Shown one piece after another: positions 17,218-27,200 of a stretch of DNA of 64,000 bases. The first letter of the stretch is position 1; each line of letters opens with the position of its first letter. Origin of the DNA: Granulicella sibirica (GTDB taxonomy: Bacteria > Acidobacteriota > Terriglobia > Terriglobales > Acidobacteriaceae); contig NZ_RDSM01000003.1 in assembly GCF_004115155.1 (NCBI RefSeq), forward strand, positions 310,001 through 374,000, written 5' to 3'. A program made the translations under genes and the position numbers. Under the pieces are notes generated by a model. It had not been told where the DNA came from, made no database searches, and worked only from the letters and a program-made list of their open reading frames with translations.

Positions 17218-18729
17218 ATGTCCGAGACGACCGCCGAGTCTGAGGTCCCGGGTGGACTTCTGGAAGAGATGGTCGAGGCGGCCGACCTTTCTGCCGGTGC
17301 CGAGATCGTCGAGTCGTCCCACAGCAGTCTGCTTCTTCCGATGATCGTAGGCTTCGCCCTCTTCATGGGAACCCTCGACGGAACGGTCATCTCCAATGCA
17401 TTGCCCACCATGGCGCGCGCATTGCATCAGGATCCTCTGATGTTGAACACCGCCATTACTTCCTATCTGCTTGCCTCGGCTGTCTTCCTGCCTATCTCCG
17501 GATGGGCCGCGGATCGCTTCGGCGCAAGGACCGTGTTCCGTGGTGCCATCATCCTGTTCGCGGTCTCCTCCGTGGGATGCGGCATCGCTCACGCGCTCTG
17601 GCATCTCGTCGTGGCTCGCCTTCTTCAAGGCATAGCCGGATCGATGATGCTCCCGGTAGGCCGCCTCGTTCTCCTCCGCACGTTGCCGAAGGCGGAGATG
17701 GTTCGAGCCATGGGTTTTCTTATCCTCCCTGGCATTCTGGGTACTGTGCTTGGTCCCCCGGTCGGCGGCTTTATCGTCACTTTCAGTTCGTGGCGTTGGA
17801 TCTTCTATATCAACCTTCCCATGGGCCTCATCGGCGCAATCCTCACGACCATGTATGTCCCCAACGTTCGCGAGACGGAGAAGCAGAAGCTCGACCTGAC
17901 CGGCTTTCTTCTTACTGGGTTTGGTCTCGCCGGACTGGTCTATGGCTTTGAGAATGTCGGTCGAAATATCCTGCCCGCGTGGGCGGTCAACAGCCTTCTG
18001 GGGGGCGGCCTTATCTCGCTTATTCTCTTCTATCTTCACTATCGAAGAGCCCGGGAGACATCCATCCTGGACCTCTCGATCATTGGAATTCCCACCTATC
18101 GCAGCGCGACCGTCGGAGGAATGTTTCTCCGGCTGGGCTTAGGCGCAGGGCCGTTCCTGCTCGCCCTTCTGCTGCAACTCGGCTTCGGCCTGTCCGCATT
18201 CCAGGCCGGACTTCTCACGCTGGCCGACGCGCTCGGATCCCTGCTCACCATGAAGTTTACCCAGCCTCTGGTCAAGGCCTTCGGCTTCAAGCGCATGCTC
18301 GTCACCAACATCGTAGTCGCCGCCATTCTGCAGGCATGCTATGCCTTCTTCCGGCCAGAGACGCCTCATTGGATGATCGTTGCCGTTTTCTTTGTTTCGG
18401 GCATGTTCCGGTCCACCCTCTTCACCGCACTCAATGCGCTCGCCTACGCCGACCTGCCCCAGAAGGCCATGAGCCGGGCGTCGTCGCTCTCCAGCGTTCT
18501 CACACAGCTTGCATCGAGTCTCGGTATCGGCGCATCGGCCGTCGTCCTGCATGCCGTGATGCAGGCTCATCACACGACGAAGATCTCTTCCGCCGACATC
18601 ACGCCAATCTTTCCAATGATCTCCGGCGTGACTCTCATCTCGCTCGCCTTCTTTCTCAGCATGCCGACCAACGCCGGGGCGACCGTCTCCGGCCCGGTAG
18701 AGACCAACGCTACACCGAAGACCGCATAA
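17218..18729 (+). CDS. MFS transporter 2, DHA2 (EmrB/QacA) type
   Basis: 503 aa with 14 predicted membrane segments. FMGTLDGTVISNALPTMA in segment 1, LQGIAGSMMLPVGR, and the EmrB signature GPPVGGFIVTFSSWRWIFYINLPMG define the DHA2 drug:H+ antiporter family. Such pumps usually export hydrophobic or aromatic compounds and often sit under MarR control, as here (operator C). ATG 17218 is used; a TTG at 17191 with GGGGA before it would add nine residues and cannot be ruled out. The stop codon is nine bases before the LLM2 ATG, with the LLM2 Shine-Dalgarno directly after it. Confidence 0.82.
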   Translation: MSETTAESEVPGGLLEEMVEAADLSAGAEIVESSHSSLLLPMIVGFALFMGTLDGTVISNALPTMARALHQDPLMLNTAITSYLLASAVFLPISGWAADRFGARTVFRGAIILFAVSSVGCGIAHALWHLVVARLLQGIAGSMMLPVGRLVLLRTLPKAEMVRAMGFLILPGILGTVLGPPVGGFIVTFSSWRWIFYINLPMGLIGAILTTMYVPNVRETEKQKLDLTGFLLTGFGLAGLVYGFENVGRNILPAWAVNSLLGGGLISLILFYLHYRRARETSILDLSIIGIPTYRSATVGGMFLRLGLGAGPFLLALLLQLGFGLSAFQAGLLTLADALGSLLTMKFTQPLVKAFGFKRMLVTNIVVAAILQACYAFFRPETPHWMIVAVFFVSGMFRSTLFTALNALAYADLPQKAMSRASSLSSVLTQLASSLGIGASAVVLHAVMQAHHTTKISSADITPIFPMISGVTLISLAFFLSMPTNAGATVSGPVETNATPKTA

Positions 18730-18738
18730 GGAGTGACG

Positions 18739-20049
18739 ATGACTAAGAAGAAATTCCATCTCGCATGGTTCACCAACGCCATCCCCCACGGCTGGAGGCT
18801 TGATGGCAAGGGAGCCGCAACTTGGTCGGGCAATGACACCACACGGTGGATGACGGGCGAGTTTCTCATCGATATGGCACGCTCGCTGGATCGCGCCTGT
18901 TTCGACTACATCATGCTGGAAGACCATGTTGCCTTCGGCGAGCATGGGTCGGCCCGACTCGACCCGGTGCCTCTTATGCCCCTCATGGCAAGCGCAACCA
19001 AAGGCCTCGGTTGCGTGGCGACCATGTCGACGTCGTTCTATCCACCGTTCATGCTCGCCCGCACCCTGGCATCGCTTGATCACGTCACGGGCGGACGTGT
19101 CGGATGGAACATCGTCACGACCAGCGAACACGAGGCCGCGCAGGCCTTCGGACAGGATCAGCAGCCGCCCCATGCTGAGCGCTACGAACGCGCCGCGGAG
19201 TACACCCAACTCGTACGCGAACTATGGGATGGCTGGCAGCCCGACGCCATCGTAATGAATGAAGAGACAGGAAAGTACGTTGATCCGGATAAGGTAAAGA
19301 TCCTGGACTTCGAAGGCAAGTTTTACAAGTGCAAGGGTGCCCTCAACATTGCGCGATCGCCCCAGGAGCGTCCCGTCATCTGCCAGGCCGGAACCTCGGA
19401 GCGTGGCAGGGACTTCAGTGCCAAGTATGCCGACACCATCCTGGTCTCAACCGGAGGCGCCGATAGCTACGCGGCCATGAAGGAGATCCGCGACGACATC
19501 CGCGCGCGTGCCGAAAGCTTCGGGCGGTCGGGCGATGAGATCAAGATCCTCTACATGGTCACGCCCCTCGTTGCCGATACGCTGGAGGAGGCCGAGATCA
19601 TGCGTCAACGTCGTCAGCCTATCCTCACCGACGAGCAGATCCGCAAGCGTCTTGAGGGCATGGGCCACATCGGCATGATCGACCTCTCCGGCCTCGATAT
19701 CGATAAGCCCCTACCGGTCATCGATATTACGAAGCTCGAAGGGCACCAGGCGACCTTCGGCAACTTCTACAACCTCGGCCTCAACGGCAAGCGCACCGTT
19801 CGAGAGATCTGCAACATGCACAACTTCAGTTCGCTCGATCTCTATGGCACTGCGGCGATGGTCGCGGATCGCATGGAAGAAGCCATGGACGCGGTCGGCG
19901 GCGACGGATTCCTCATCCAGTGCCGCCCCCTCACCCGGCGATATATCACGGAGATCACTGATGGTCTCGTTCCAGAGTTGCAGAAGCGCGGCCTCGTTCG
20001 CACCGAATACAAGTACAAGCACTTCCGCGACAACCTGATGGAGTTCTAA
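18739..20049 (+). CDS. LLM-class FMNH2-dependent monooxygenase, copy 2
   Basis: 436 aa. AAGGAG five bases before fixes the ATG at 18739. It shares nearly all landmark motifs with copy 1: KFHLAWFTNAIPHGW, FDYIMLEDHVAFGEHG, ATMSTSFYPPFMLART, NEETGKYVDPDKVK, GTSERGRDFSAKYAD and GGDGFLIQCRPLTRRYITE. The substrate is probably related to that of copy 1 but need not be the same. It lies in an operon MFS2-LLM2-PNPOx-MFS3 behind operator C. FMNH2 would come from the flavin reductase at 23523. Confidence 0.88.
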   Translation: MTKKKFHLAWFTNAIPHGWRLDGKGAATWSGNDTTRWMTGEFLIDMARSLDRACFDYIMLEDHVAFGEHGSARLDPVPLMPLMASATKGLGCVATMSTSFYPPFMLARTLASLDHVTGGRVGWNIVTTSEHEAAQAFGQDQQPPHAERYERAAEYTQLVRELWDGWQPDAIVMNEETGKYVDPDKVKILDFEGKFYKCKGALNIARSPQERPVICQAGTSERGRDFSAKYADTILVSTGGADSYAAMKEIRDDIRARAESFGRSGDEIKILYMVTPLVADTLEEAEIMRQRRQPILTDEQIRKRLEGMGHIGMIDLSGLDIDKPLPVIDITKLEGHQATFGNFYNLGLNGKRTVREICNMHNFSSLDLYGTAAMVADRMEEAMDAVGGDGFLIQCRPLTRRYITEITDGLVPELQKRGLVRTEYKYKHFRDNLMEF

Positions 20050-20088
20050 AGAAGCACACAACGGAACACTCACACACTGGAGGTCTCC

Positions 20089-20526
20089 ATGCCGGAAGAA
20101 AAGAAGCCCGTGGTCGTCATCGAACAGGCACTTATCCCCGAGACGCACCTTGACATGTTTGAAGGTTCCCTTATCCCTCATCTCACCACCCTTTTTGAGG
20201 ATGGTTCGCCGAGATGCGCGCCCCTGTGGTGCGACTTCGACGGCGAGTATCTGCGCTTCACGAACACAACAAACCACATCGTCTACCAGACGATCACAAA
20301 GCGCCCCCAGGTGGTCGTCACCATCGCGGATCCCAGCATCTCCATGCGCTATCTCGAGGTGCGCGGCGTCCTGGAGAAGGTCGAGGAAGACCCCCAGGCG
20401 CTGCACCTCGCCTATCTCGCGGCGAAGCGCGGCGCCGGGCCGTTTCCAACTCCGGCCGCCCCCACCAACAGGGTCATCCTCTACATCCGGCCTACCTGGA
20501 CCACCTCATTTGCAGGTGTCATCTAA
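20089..20526 (+). CDS. PNPOx-fold (FDOR-type) split beta-barrel protein, copy 3
   Basis: 145 aa. GGAGG lies five bases before the ATG. LTTLFEDGSPRCAPLWCDFDG (32-52), ITKRPQVVVTIADP (68-81) and YLEVRGVLEKVEEDPQA (86-102) match copies 1 and 2. It directly follows LLM2 (39-bp gap), just as copy 2 follows LLM1, so LLM and PNPOx genes have moved or duplicated as a pair. The cofactor could be FMN or F420; no F420 biosynthesis gene is in the window. Confidence 0.75.
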   Translation: MPEEKKPVVVIEQALIPETHLDMFEGSLIPHLTTLFEDGSPRCAPLWCDFDGEYLRFTNTTNHIVYQTITKRPQVVVTIADPSISMRYLEVRGVLEKVEEDPQALHLAYLAAKRGAGPFPTPAAPTNRVILYIRPTWTTSFAGVI

Positions 20527-20565
20527 GCACACACTCTCAGCCACATCGATTCCCGAGGCTGTCCC

Positions 20566-21933
20566 ATGAGCGCTGCCGGCGTACCCCTCTCTACCAGTGA
20601 CGAACCCGACTTCAGCGAGGACGCGTCCGTCGCTTCCGCGCCCCGGCGCATTGGTGCGATCCTTCTCGGCGAAGGCATCACGCCGGGCAACGTCTTCTCC
20701 TATGTGTACGTCGGCATCGCGACGATCTGCATCATCACCTTCTTTCCGCTGATGCAGCCGTATGTTCTGGTCGATCACCTCGGCCTCTCCCGCGAGCACC
20801 TGGGACAGACCGTCGGACAACTATCATTTATCCAGAACATGGCGGTCTTCTGCTTTGTGACGATCTTCGGAACCATCGCGGACCACGTGCGATGCAACCG
20901 CTTCGTCGCTCTCTCGTGTCTCATCATCACCGTCGCGGCGATACTCTATCCCCTCTCGACGTCGCTCGCTTCGGCACGGGCTATCATCTTTCTCCTCGGC
21001 ATCGGACAGGTCGCCAACAACGTAGCTCTGGTCGCCACGACCATGTCCTACCCGGACAACAGATCAAGGGGGAAGTACGCCAGCCTGATATCCCTATGCA
21101 TGATCGGTGGAGTTACGCTCTTCTCGGGACAGTTCGCGTCGCGCCTCCCCTTACTCCTCAAACACGCGGGCTACGGACCCAACCAGATGGTCCGTTACGC
21201 CTTTTGGGTCGTAGCTCTGCTTGGTCTCCCGGCAATCGCGCTCTCCATGTTCGGCCTCAAGCAGGATGTGCGCAAGCCTTCTTCAGGAAGCATCCACCTC
21301 GGCACCCAGTTCAAGACCTTGGCAACAAACTTCACAGAGGTATTTCGACATGCGCGGCGTCAACCACGCTTTCAAATGGTACTGTTCGCTGCCTTGGTCA
21401 CCCGCAGCGACTATGCGGTAGTCACAACCTATCTCTCACTATGGGTCATAGCCTCCGGTCACCGGCACAATATCGACACAGCCACGGCCATGAAGCACGT
21501 CGGTGCAATGTACACCTGCATGCAAGTAGCTACGATCTCGGGGACGATGGCGACGGGATGGCTCCTGGACAAGTTCAACCGGACTATCCTGCTCGTGGCT
21601 TCACTGACGGCGGTCACGGGAGCTCTGCTCTCACCCTTGCTCGTAAAGGATGTCTTTGCAATGGGAGGCTATCTCGTCGTCGTCGTGATCGGACTCACCG
21701 AAGGCGCACTCTCGTCATCCATGAGCACCGTCATGGCTCAGGAGGCGCCGTCGGGTATCCGTGGCTCAACGGTCGGCATCGTGAATCTCATCGGCATCGT
21801 GAGCGTGGCCTTCATTAACTATGCGGGTGGAGTGGTATTTGACAGATGGAGTTATGCCGCACCCTTCGCGCTGATGGCGGCCTTGAACATCCTCGTTCTT
21901 TCAAGGGTTATACCCTTTCTTCGCCATCGCTAA
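20566..21933 (+). CDS. MFS transporter 3
   Basis: 455 aa, about 12 membrane segments after a polar lead of about 40 residues. It is a clear paralog of MFS4: both carry an SYPDNRSRGKYAS-like loop after segment 4, a WLLDKFNRTILL-like loop in the C-terminal half, MAQEAPSGIRGSTVGIVN before segment 11, and an ending with APFALMAALN. It is the last gene of the MFS2-LLM2-PNPOx operon. I cannot assign a substrate; pairing with LLM genes suggests uptake or extrusion of the compound handled by the cluster. Confidence 0.78.
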   Translation: MSAAGVPLSTSDEPDFSEDASVASAPRRIGAILLGEGITPGNVFSYVYVGIATICIITFFPLMQPYVLVDHLGLSREHLGQTVGQLSFIQNMAVFCFVTIFGTIADHVRCNRFVALSCLIITVAAILYPLSTSLASARAIIFLLGIGQVANNVALVATTMSYPDNRSRGKYASLISLCMIGGVTLFSGQFASRLPLLLKHAGYGPNQMVRYAFWVVALLGLPAIALSMFGLKQDVRKPSSGSIHLGTQFKTLATNFTEVFRHARRQPRFQMVLFAALVTRSDYAVVTTYLSLWVIASGHRHNIDTATAMKHVGAMYTCMQVATISGTMATGWLLDKFNRTILLVASLTAVTGALLSPLLVKDVFAMGGYLVVVVIGLTEGALSSSMSTVMAQEAPSGIRGSTVGIVNLIGIVSVAFINYAGGVVFDRWSYAAPFALMAALNILVLSRVIPFLRHR

Positions 21934-21984
21934 CTCGCTCGGGACCCTCGCGGCATCAAGGATCGGTGAATAAAATTATTTTTG

Positions 21985-22013
21985 TTGCGGTTAGCTTCCT
22001 TAACTAATAGCAT
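21985..22013 (+). promoter_or_regulatory. Promoter D with MarR-type operator (MFS4 operon)
   Basis: TTGCGG (-35, 21985-21990), 17-nt spacer, TAGCAT (-10, 22008-22013). The spacer holds TAGCTT-CCT-TAACTA (21992-22006): the right half-site is perfect and the left has two changes. It ends one base before the -10, as in promoters A and E. Confidence 0.6.
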
Positions 22014-22074
22014 GAGCCATGGCAACCAAAAGCGGGATATTCCTGAACGCATTCTGCCCGGGGTGGGTGTTCCC

Positions 22075-23526
22075 ATGGGCATGAGTTCCAGTGTTATTCA
22101 ACCGTTATCCCCGCAAAGTCCTTTGCCATCAGACGCTCCAGGCGAAGAGAACGGGACGCCCACCGCGCCGGTTACAGCCCGCGAGACCGAAGCCATCGAG
22201 GACAAGCGGCATTACATCGGACCCATCAAGCTCGGGGTTGGGATCCTTCCCCGCCATGTCGGGGCCATGTCCTACATCGCGCTTGCAAGTGTGGTGACGA
22301 CCAACTTTTTGTCTCTCATGCAGCCGCATATTCTTTCGCAGCGGATCCATCTTCCGAAGGAACTGCTCGGCCGCACCGGCGGTGAACTTGCACTGACGAT
22401 GAACATGGCCGTCCTCATCTTCACGCTCTTCTTCGGTGCCATCGCCGATCGGGTTCGCGCCAACCGCTTCATGGCACTGGCTTACGTCGGGATGGCAACG
22501 GCCTGCCTACTCTATCCGATGGCTTCATCGTTGAAGGCCCTCATGGCCGTTATCTTCCTCCTCGGAGTCTCGCAGACCATCACGCTCACCGTTGGCGGAG
22601 CTCACGGCTTGCAGTATCCCGATAACTCATCACGCGGCAAATACGGCAGCATGATGTCTATCCTGAACATCGGCGGCGTGGTGCTCATTGCCGCTCAGAT
22701 CGGACCACGCCTCCCTGAGTGGCTCCAGCATCTCGGAATCAGCTCGCTCAGCTCCTTGCGCTTCTCTTTCTGGATCTTCGGCCTGTTCGTCGCGCCCGGC
22801 TGCCTCGTGGCCTGGTATTGGCTAAAACAGGATCCGCCAGTTCACCGTGAAAGCAAGCTCGACCTCAAGGCTGAGGTCGTAACTCTGGGAGCAAACCTCG
22901 TCAATGTTCTCCGCTATGCCAAGTCGAATAAGCGCTTTCAACTTGTCCTCATCACATCGCTTTTCATGCGGAGCGATTTCGCCGTCGTCAGCACGTTCCT
23001 CTCCTTCTGGGTTGCGGCCGCCGGACGTGAGCATGGCATCAGCACGACCGACGCCGTCAGGCATGCCGGTCAGATGTATTCCGTAGTCCTCGGCTCGCTC
23101 TTCGTCGCACAGTTCACAGTAGGATTGCTCGCCGATCGATTCAATCGTGTCACGCTCCTCCTGGCGGCCCTCCTCTTCGTCGCCCTTAGCTATCTCTCGC
23201 CTCTCCTGATCCATGATGTCTTCGCCCCTTCGGCCTATCTCTGCGCCGTTCTACTGGGCCTCGCCGAAGGATTCATCGTGATGACCCTGAGCGCATTGAT
23301 GGGACAGGAAGCACCATCGCATCTCCGTGGCGCATCCATCGGCATCATCAATCTCATCGCCATCATCGGTGTTTCGCTGATGAACTACACCGGCGGAATC
23401 CTCTTCGATAAAGTAAGCCACGTCGCGCCCTTCGCCATGATGGCCGCCTTGAACCTGGGAACGTTGTTATGGGCACTTCCTTTCTTGAAGCATCGCAACG
23501 ATACCGTAGAGGGAGATCTGATATGA
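22075..23526 (+). CDS. MFS transporter 4 (paralog of MFS3)
   Basis: 483 aa. The frame is open from 21982, but promoter D lies inside that stretch, so the start must be downstream; ATG 22075 (or 22081) has a GGGTG just before it. About 12 membrane segments follow a polar lead of about 55 residues. LQYPDNSSRGKYGS, LLADRFNRVTLL, MGQEAPSHLRGASIGIIN and APFAMMAALNLG match MFS3, pointing to a tandem duplication with a change of promoter. Its stop overlaps the flavin-reductase ATG (ATGA), so the two are made together. Confidence 0.78.
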   Translation: MGMSSSVIQPLSPQSPLPSDAPGEENGTPTAPVTARETEAIEDKRHYIGPIKLGVGILPRHVGAMSYIALASVVTTNFLSLMQPHILSQRIHLPKELLGRTGGELALTMNMAVLIFTLFFGAIADRVRANRFMALAYVGMATACLLYPMASSLKALMAVIFLLGVSQTITLTVGGAHGLQYPDNSSRGKYGSMMSILNIGGVVLIAAQIGPRLPEWLQHLGISSLSSLRFSFWIFGLFVAPGCLVAWYWLKQDPPVHRESKLDLKAEVVTLGANLVNVLRYAKSNKRFQLVLITSLFMRSDFAVVSTFLSFWVAAAGREHGISTTDAVRHAGQMYSVVLGSLFVAQFTVGLLADRFNRVTLLLAALLFVALSYLSPLLIHDVFAPSAYLCAVLLGLAEGFIVMTLSALMGQEAPSHLRGASIGIINLIAIIGVSLMNYTGGILFDKVSHVAPFAMMAALNLGTLLWALPFLKHRNDTVEGDLI

Positions 23527-24029
23527 GCGACACGCAGCATCCGTCGAACCTGGCAGGCGACTTCAAATCCGGAATGAGACGACTTGCTTCAACCATCACC
23601 ATCATCGCCTCCGCGCACCAGGAGGAGTGGTCTGGCATGGTTGCTACCGCCGTAAGTGCAGTCTCGGCCGATCCTCCTTCGCTCGTCATTGGTGTCAATC
23701 AGAACGCAAGCCTTCACCATCCCGTCAGCGCTGGCGAGCTATTCTCCGTAAACCTTCTCGCCACGCAGCACAGTCATCTCGTTCGTCCCTTCAGCGGCGC
23801 TCTCAAGGGTGCGGATCGCTTCGCACTCGGTAATTGGAAGCTGCATGAGACTGGCATGCCATATCTCGCGGACGCGATGGTGAACTTTCTCTGCAAGGTC
23901 GACGCGAAGCTCGAATATGGAAGCCACACACTCTTCATCGGAAGTGTCCAGGCCATCCACATCAATGGAGATGCCGCCCCGCTTATCTGGCAGGATGGCG
24001 GCTTCGCTTCAACCATACCTCTCGACTGA
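23523..24029 (+). CDS. Flavin reductase (HpaC/NtaB type)
   Basis: 168 aa. The ATG at 23523 overlaps the MFS4 stop and has GAGGGAG before it. The flavin-reductase fold is shown by FKSGMRRLASTITIIAS (11-27), GMVATAVSAVSADPPSLVIGVN (34-55) and ELFSVNLLA (68-76). These short enzymes reduce free FMN with NAD(P)H and hand it to a separate monooxygenase. It is the only such reductase in the window and would serve all three LLM enzymes, which cannot work without FMNH2. It is controlled by promoter D through MFS4. Confidence 0.87.
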   Translation: MSDTQHPSNLAGDFKSGMRRLASTITIIASAHQEEWSGMVATAVSAVSADPPSLVIGVNQNASLHHPVSAGELFSVNLLATQHSHLVRPFSGALKGADRFALGNWKLHETGMPYLADAMVNFLCKVDAKLEYGSHTLFIGSVQAIHINGDAAPLIWQDGGFASTIPLD

Positions 24030-24119
24030 AGTCCCAGGCCACGCTGCAGGAAAATAGCGCCTAACAGAAGACTGCGGCCCGCTACATCAATCATTGTTTA
24101 CATAAATCGCATTTTATTC

Positions 24120-24148
24120 TTGCGAATAGTTAACTTAACTAATAGAGT
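24120..24148 (+). promoter_or_regulatory. Promoter E with MarR-type operator (TonB receptor-LLM3)
   Basis: TTGCGA (-35, 24120-24125), 17-nt spacer, TAGAGT (-10, 24143-24148). The spacer carries a perfect TAGTTA-ACT-TAACTA (24127-24141) ending one base before the -10. Confidence 0.72.
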
Positions 24149-24202
24149 CTGTTTCAGCCCCGCCAAATCTAAATTCACTTTATGCGCCGCACGGAGGTTC
24201 TG

Positions 24203-27200
24203 ATGACTTGTATCCGAAACCAGGCCAGGATTCTATCCGCATCCTTGTTGCTCATGTTCACAGGCAACCTCTCTCTCTTCTCGCAAGGCATCACTACAGG
24301 CACCATCTCCGGAAGCGTCGTGGATGCGCAGGGAGCCCTCATAGCGGGTGCCCATGTCGTCATCCTCGAGACCTCCACGGGAGTTCAGGTGGGTCTCGAG
24401 TCAAATGAGAGTGGGGCGTTTGCGGCCCGCAGTCTGCCCGCTGGAACCTATAAGGTGACGATATCCCACGACGGGTTCTCGGCGCTCTCGGTGGAGAAAG
24501 TCGTCGTGACCGCGGGCGGGGATACAGCGCTCGGCCAGGAGCACCTCGCCATCGGCTCTTCGACAACGATGGTGGAGGTCACCGGTGGCACCTCCGCGAT
24601 GCTTCAGACGGATCAATCTCAGATCACAACCTCGATCCCGACCGAGGCCATTCAGTCTCTCCCGGTCAACGGTCGCCTCGACAACCTCATCTCCCTCTCT
24701 CCCGGAACAGTAAAGGCGCACGATGGTGGAGGCGGTTCTCCTTCAAACGGTGATTCTTACTCCATCAATGGCCAGCGCTCCTTGTCGAATAACTTCGAGC
24801 TCGACGGGCAGGCCAATAACGATAACTACTCCGGCGGCCCTCAGGTTATCTTTCAGAACTCCGATGCCATCAAGGAAGTACAGGTCATCAGCTCAAACTT
24901 CAGCGCGCAATACGGCCGCAACATGGGCGGAGTAATCAACTACATCACGAAGAACGGCACGAACAGCTATCACGGCACGGCCTACGAGTACTACATCGGC
25001 TCGTTCCTCAACTCCATTCCCAACGCCAACAAGACCACTCTGAACGGATACTGCGCACCCGGGCAGACACCTGCCGCGAATGCCTGTAAAGCCGCAGCCG
25101 TTCCTCGCTTCAACGACAACCGCTTTGGCGGAACCGCCGGTGGCCGTATCCTTCGGGATAAGCTCTGGTACTTCGGCGGCCTCAACCTGGAGCGGACCCG
25201 CAAAGGTCAAAGCGCATCCAGTTCCAGTGTTGCCACTCCCACGCCTGCCGGTCTTGCCACCCTGCATTCCGCCCTCCCAACCAACAACGCGGTCAACGCG
25301 CTCATCAACCAGGGTCCATACGGTATCTCGGCCGGCAATCCCGTTCCAGTCGGAACCAAGACCTACCAGACATTCACCGTTGGCACGCAAACCGTATCGA
25401 ATGTCGAGTTCGCCAACGTGCAGCGGTTCATACCGGCCGTCTATAACGACCAGGACTACATCGGGAGACTGGATTATCAGCCCTACGCGTCGGATCACTT
25501 CTTCATCCGTTATATCTACCAGAAGCAAAGCAACACAGCGCTTGGCGGGATCATTCCCACGGGTTACTTCTATAACAAGCCGCAGACCGCGCATTCTATC
25601 GGTGGAGACTGGACCCATACCTTCTCACCAAGCTGGGTCAATCAGTTACGTTACAGCTTCCAACAGAACAAGCTCGCGCAAGAGGGTGGAACTCAGGCGA
25701 ATTGTCTCGCGGCAAACCAGAATGCCTGTACCTCGTCCGTTGGGATCTCCGGTTCCGTCGGATATGGATATGGGAATGGATCGATCACAAGCCGTATCCA
25801 AAAAGTCACGCAGGTGCAGGACAATGCGACTTGGGCACACGGTCGGCACCTTGTCAGCTTCGGAGGAGATTTCACGTACCAGAACTCACCCACCGTTTTC
25901 CTGTCTAACTACACCGGCGTATTCACATTCACGAGCTTCGCGAACTATCTGAACAACGTCGGGACAGTCAACCTCTCGGATGGCAACCCCTTGCTTCCCT
26001 TCAAGGAACCGGACTTCTCGCTCTATGTCCAGGATGACTTCAAGATCATGCCTTCCCTCACCCTCAACCTTGGCCTTCGTTACGAGTTCTTCGGCCAGGC
26101 GATCAATCTTCTACATGATCGCTCCGTGGCGCAACAAACCGGATCTAAGCCGTTCTGGGATACGAACCTGCCCCTGTCGCAGACCACCTATCCCTACACT
26201 CCGCCGCGCTGGAAGAACTATCAGCCCCGCCTTGGCTTTGCCTATAATCCCGCGGGTCTCACCAGCCTGGTCGTTCGCGGTGCCTACTCCATTCAGTTCG
26301 ATCCTTCCGTTTACGTGATCTTCCTGAATAACTCCGCCTCTGCTCCCGTCATCAACCTCGGAACTGTGACCTGCTCGGCCAGCATCACCTGCATCTCCGC
26401 AGCCGGCGCTACCGCAGCCGAGACCCGCAGCCAACTCCTCCAATACATCCCGGAGGGCGCGGGTATCAATCCAAACACCCGTAACCTGACGAACAGCCCC
26501 CCGAACTTCCAGAACCCCTACGTCCAGACCTTCCAACTCGGCCTGCAATACAGCGTCAAGCGCCTCGCCACGGTCACGGCCGCATATGTCAGCAACCGCA
26601 CCTCGAAGCAGTTTCAATCACTCAATGCAAACCCCTATCTGCTCGACGTAGCGAACGCGTTCCCGAGCATCATCGCCCCCAGCGCTCTCTGTTCGGACAC
26701 CGCGGCTGGTAGCGTGGATAACGGTCGTCTCAAGTGCGGATCCAGCAACGTACGCCAGCGCGCGAACACTGCCTTCAGCGAGTACAACGGTTTGCAGACG
26801 TCGTTTCAGACGCAGAACTATCACGGCGTCACCGCCTTTGTGAACTACATGTTCAGCAAGACCATCAGCAACGGTGATTCCCTCGGCCCCGTCACAGCCG
26901 GAACCAGTACCCCCTCCTACAGCAGCACAGCCTTCGCCCAGAATCCGCTCGATACCGACCGCGCCGAGAGAGGTGTCGCCGACATTTCGTTCCCGAACGT
27001 CTTCTCCTTCGGCATCGTCTATACCGTGCCGGCCGCCCATTTTGACAAGAGCTGGATCAACCGCGCAATCAACGGCTTCACCGTCTCGCCGGCCTACTCC
27101 TACAACGGCGGCCAGCGTTGGACACCGATCCAGTCCTATGCCTCCGCCGTCGGAGGCACCACCGACAACACGAGCAGCTACTGCGACAAGAGCTTCGCGG

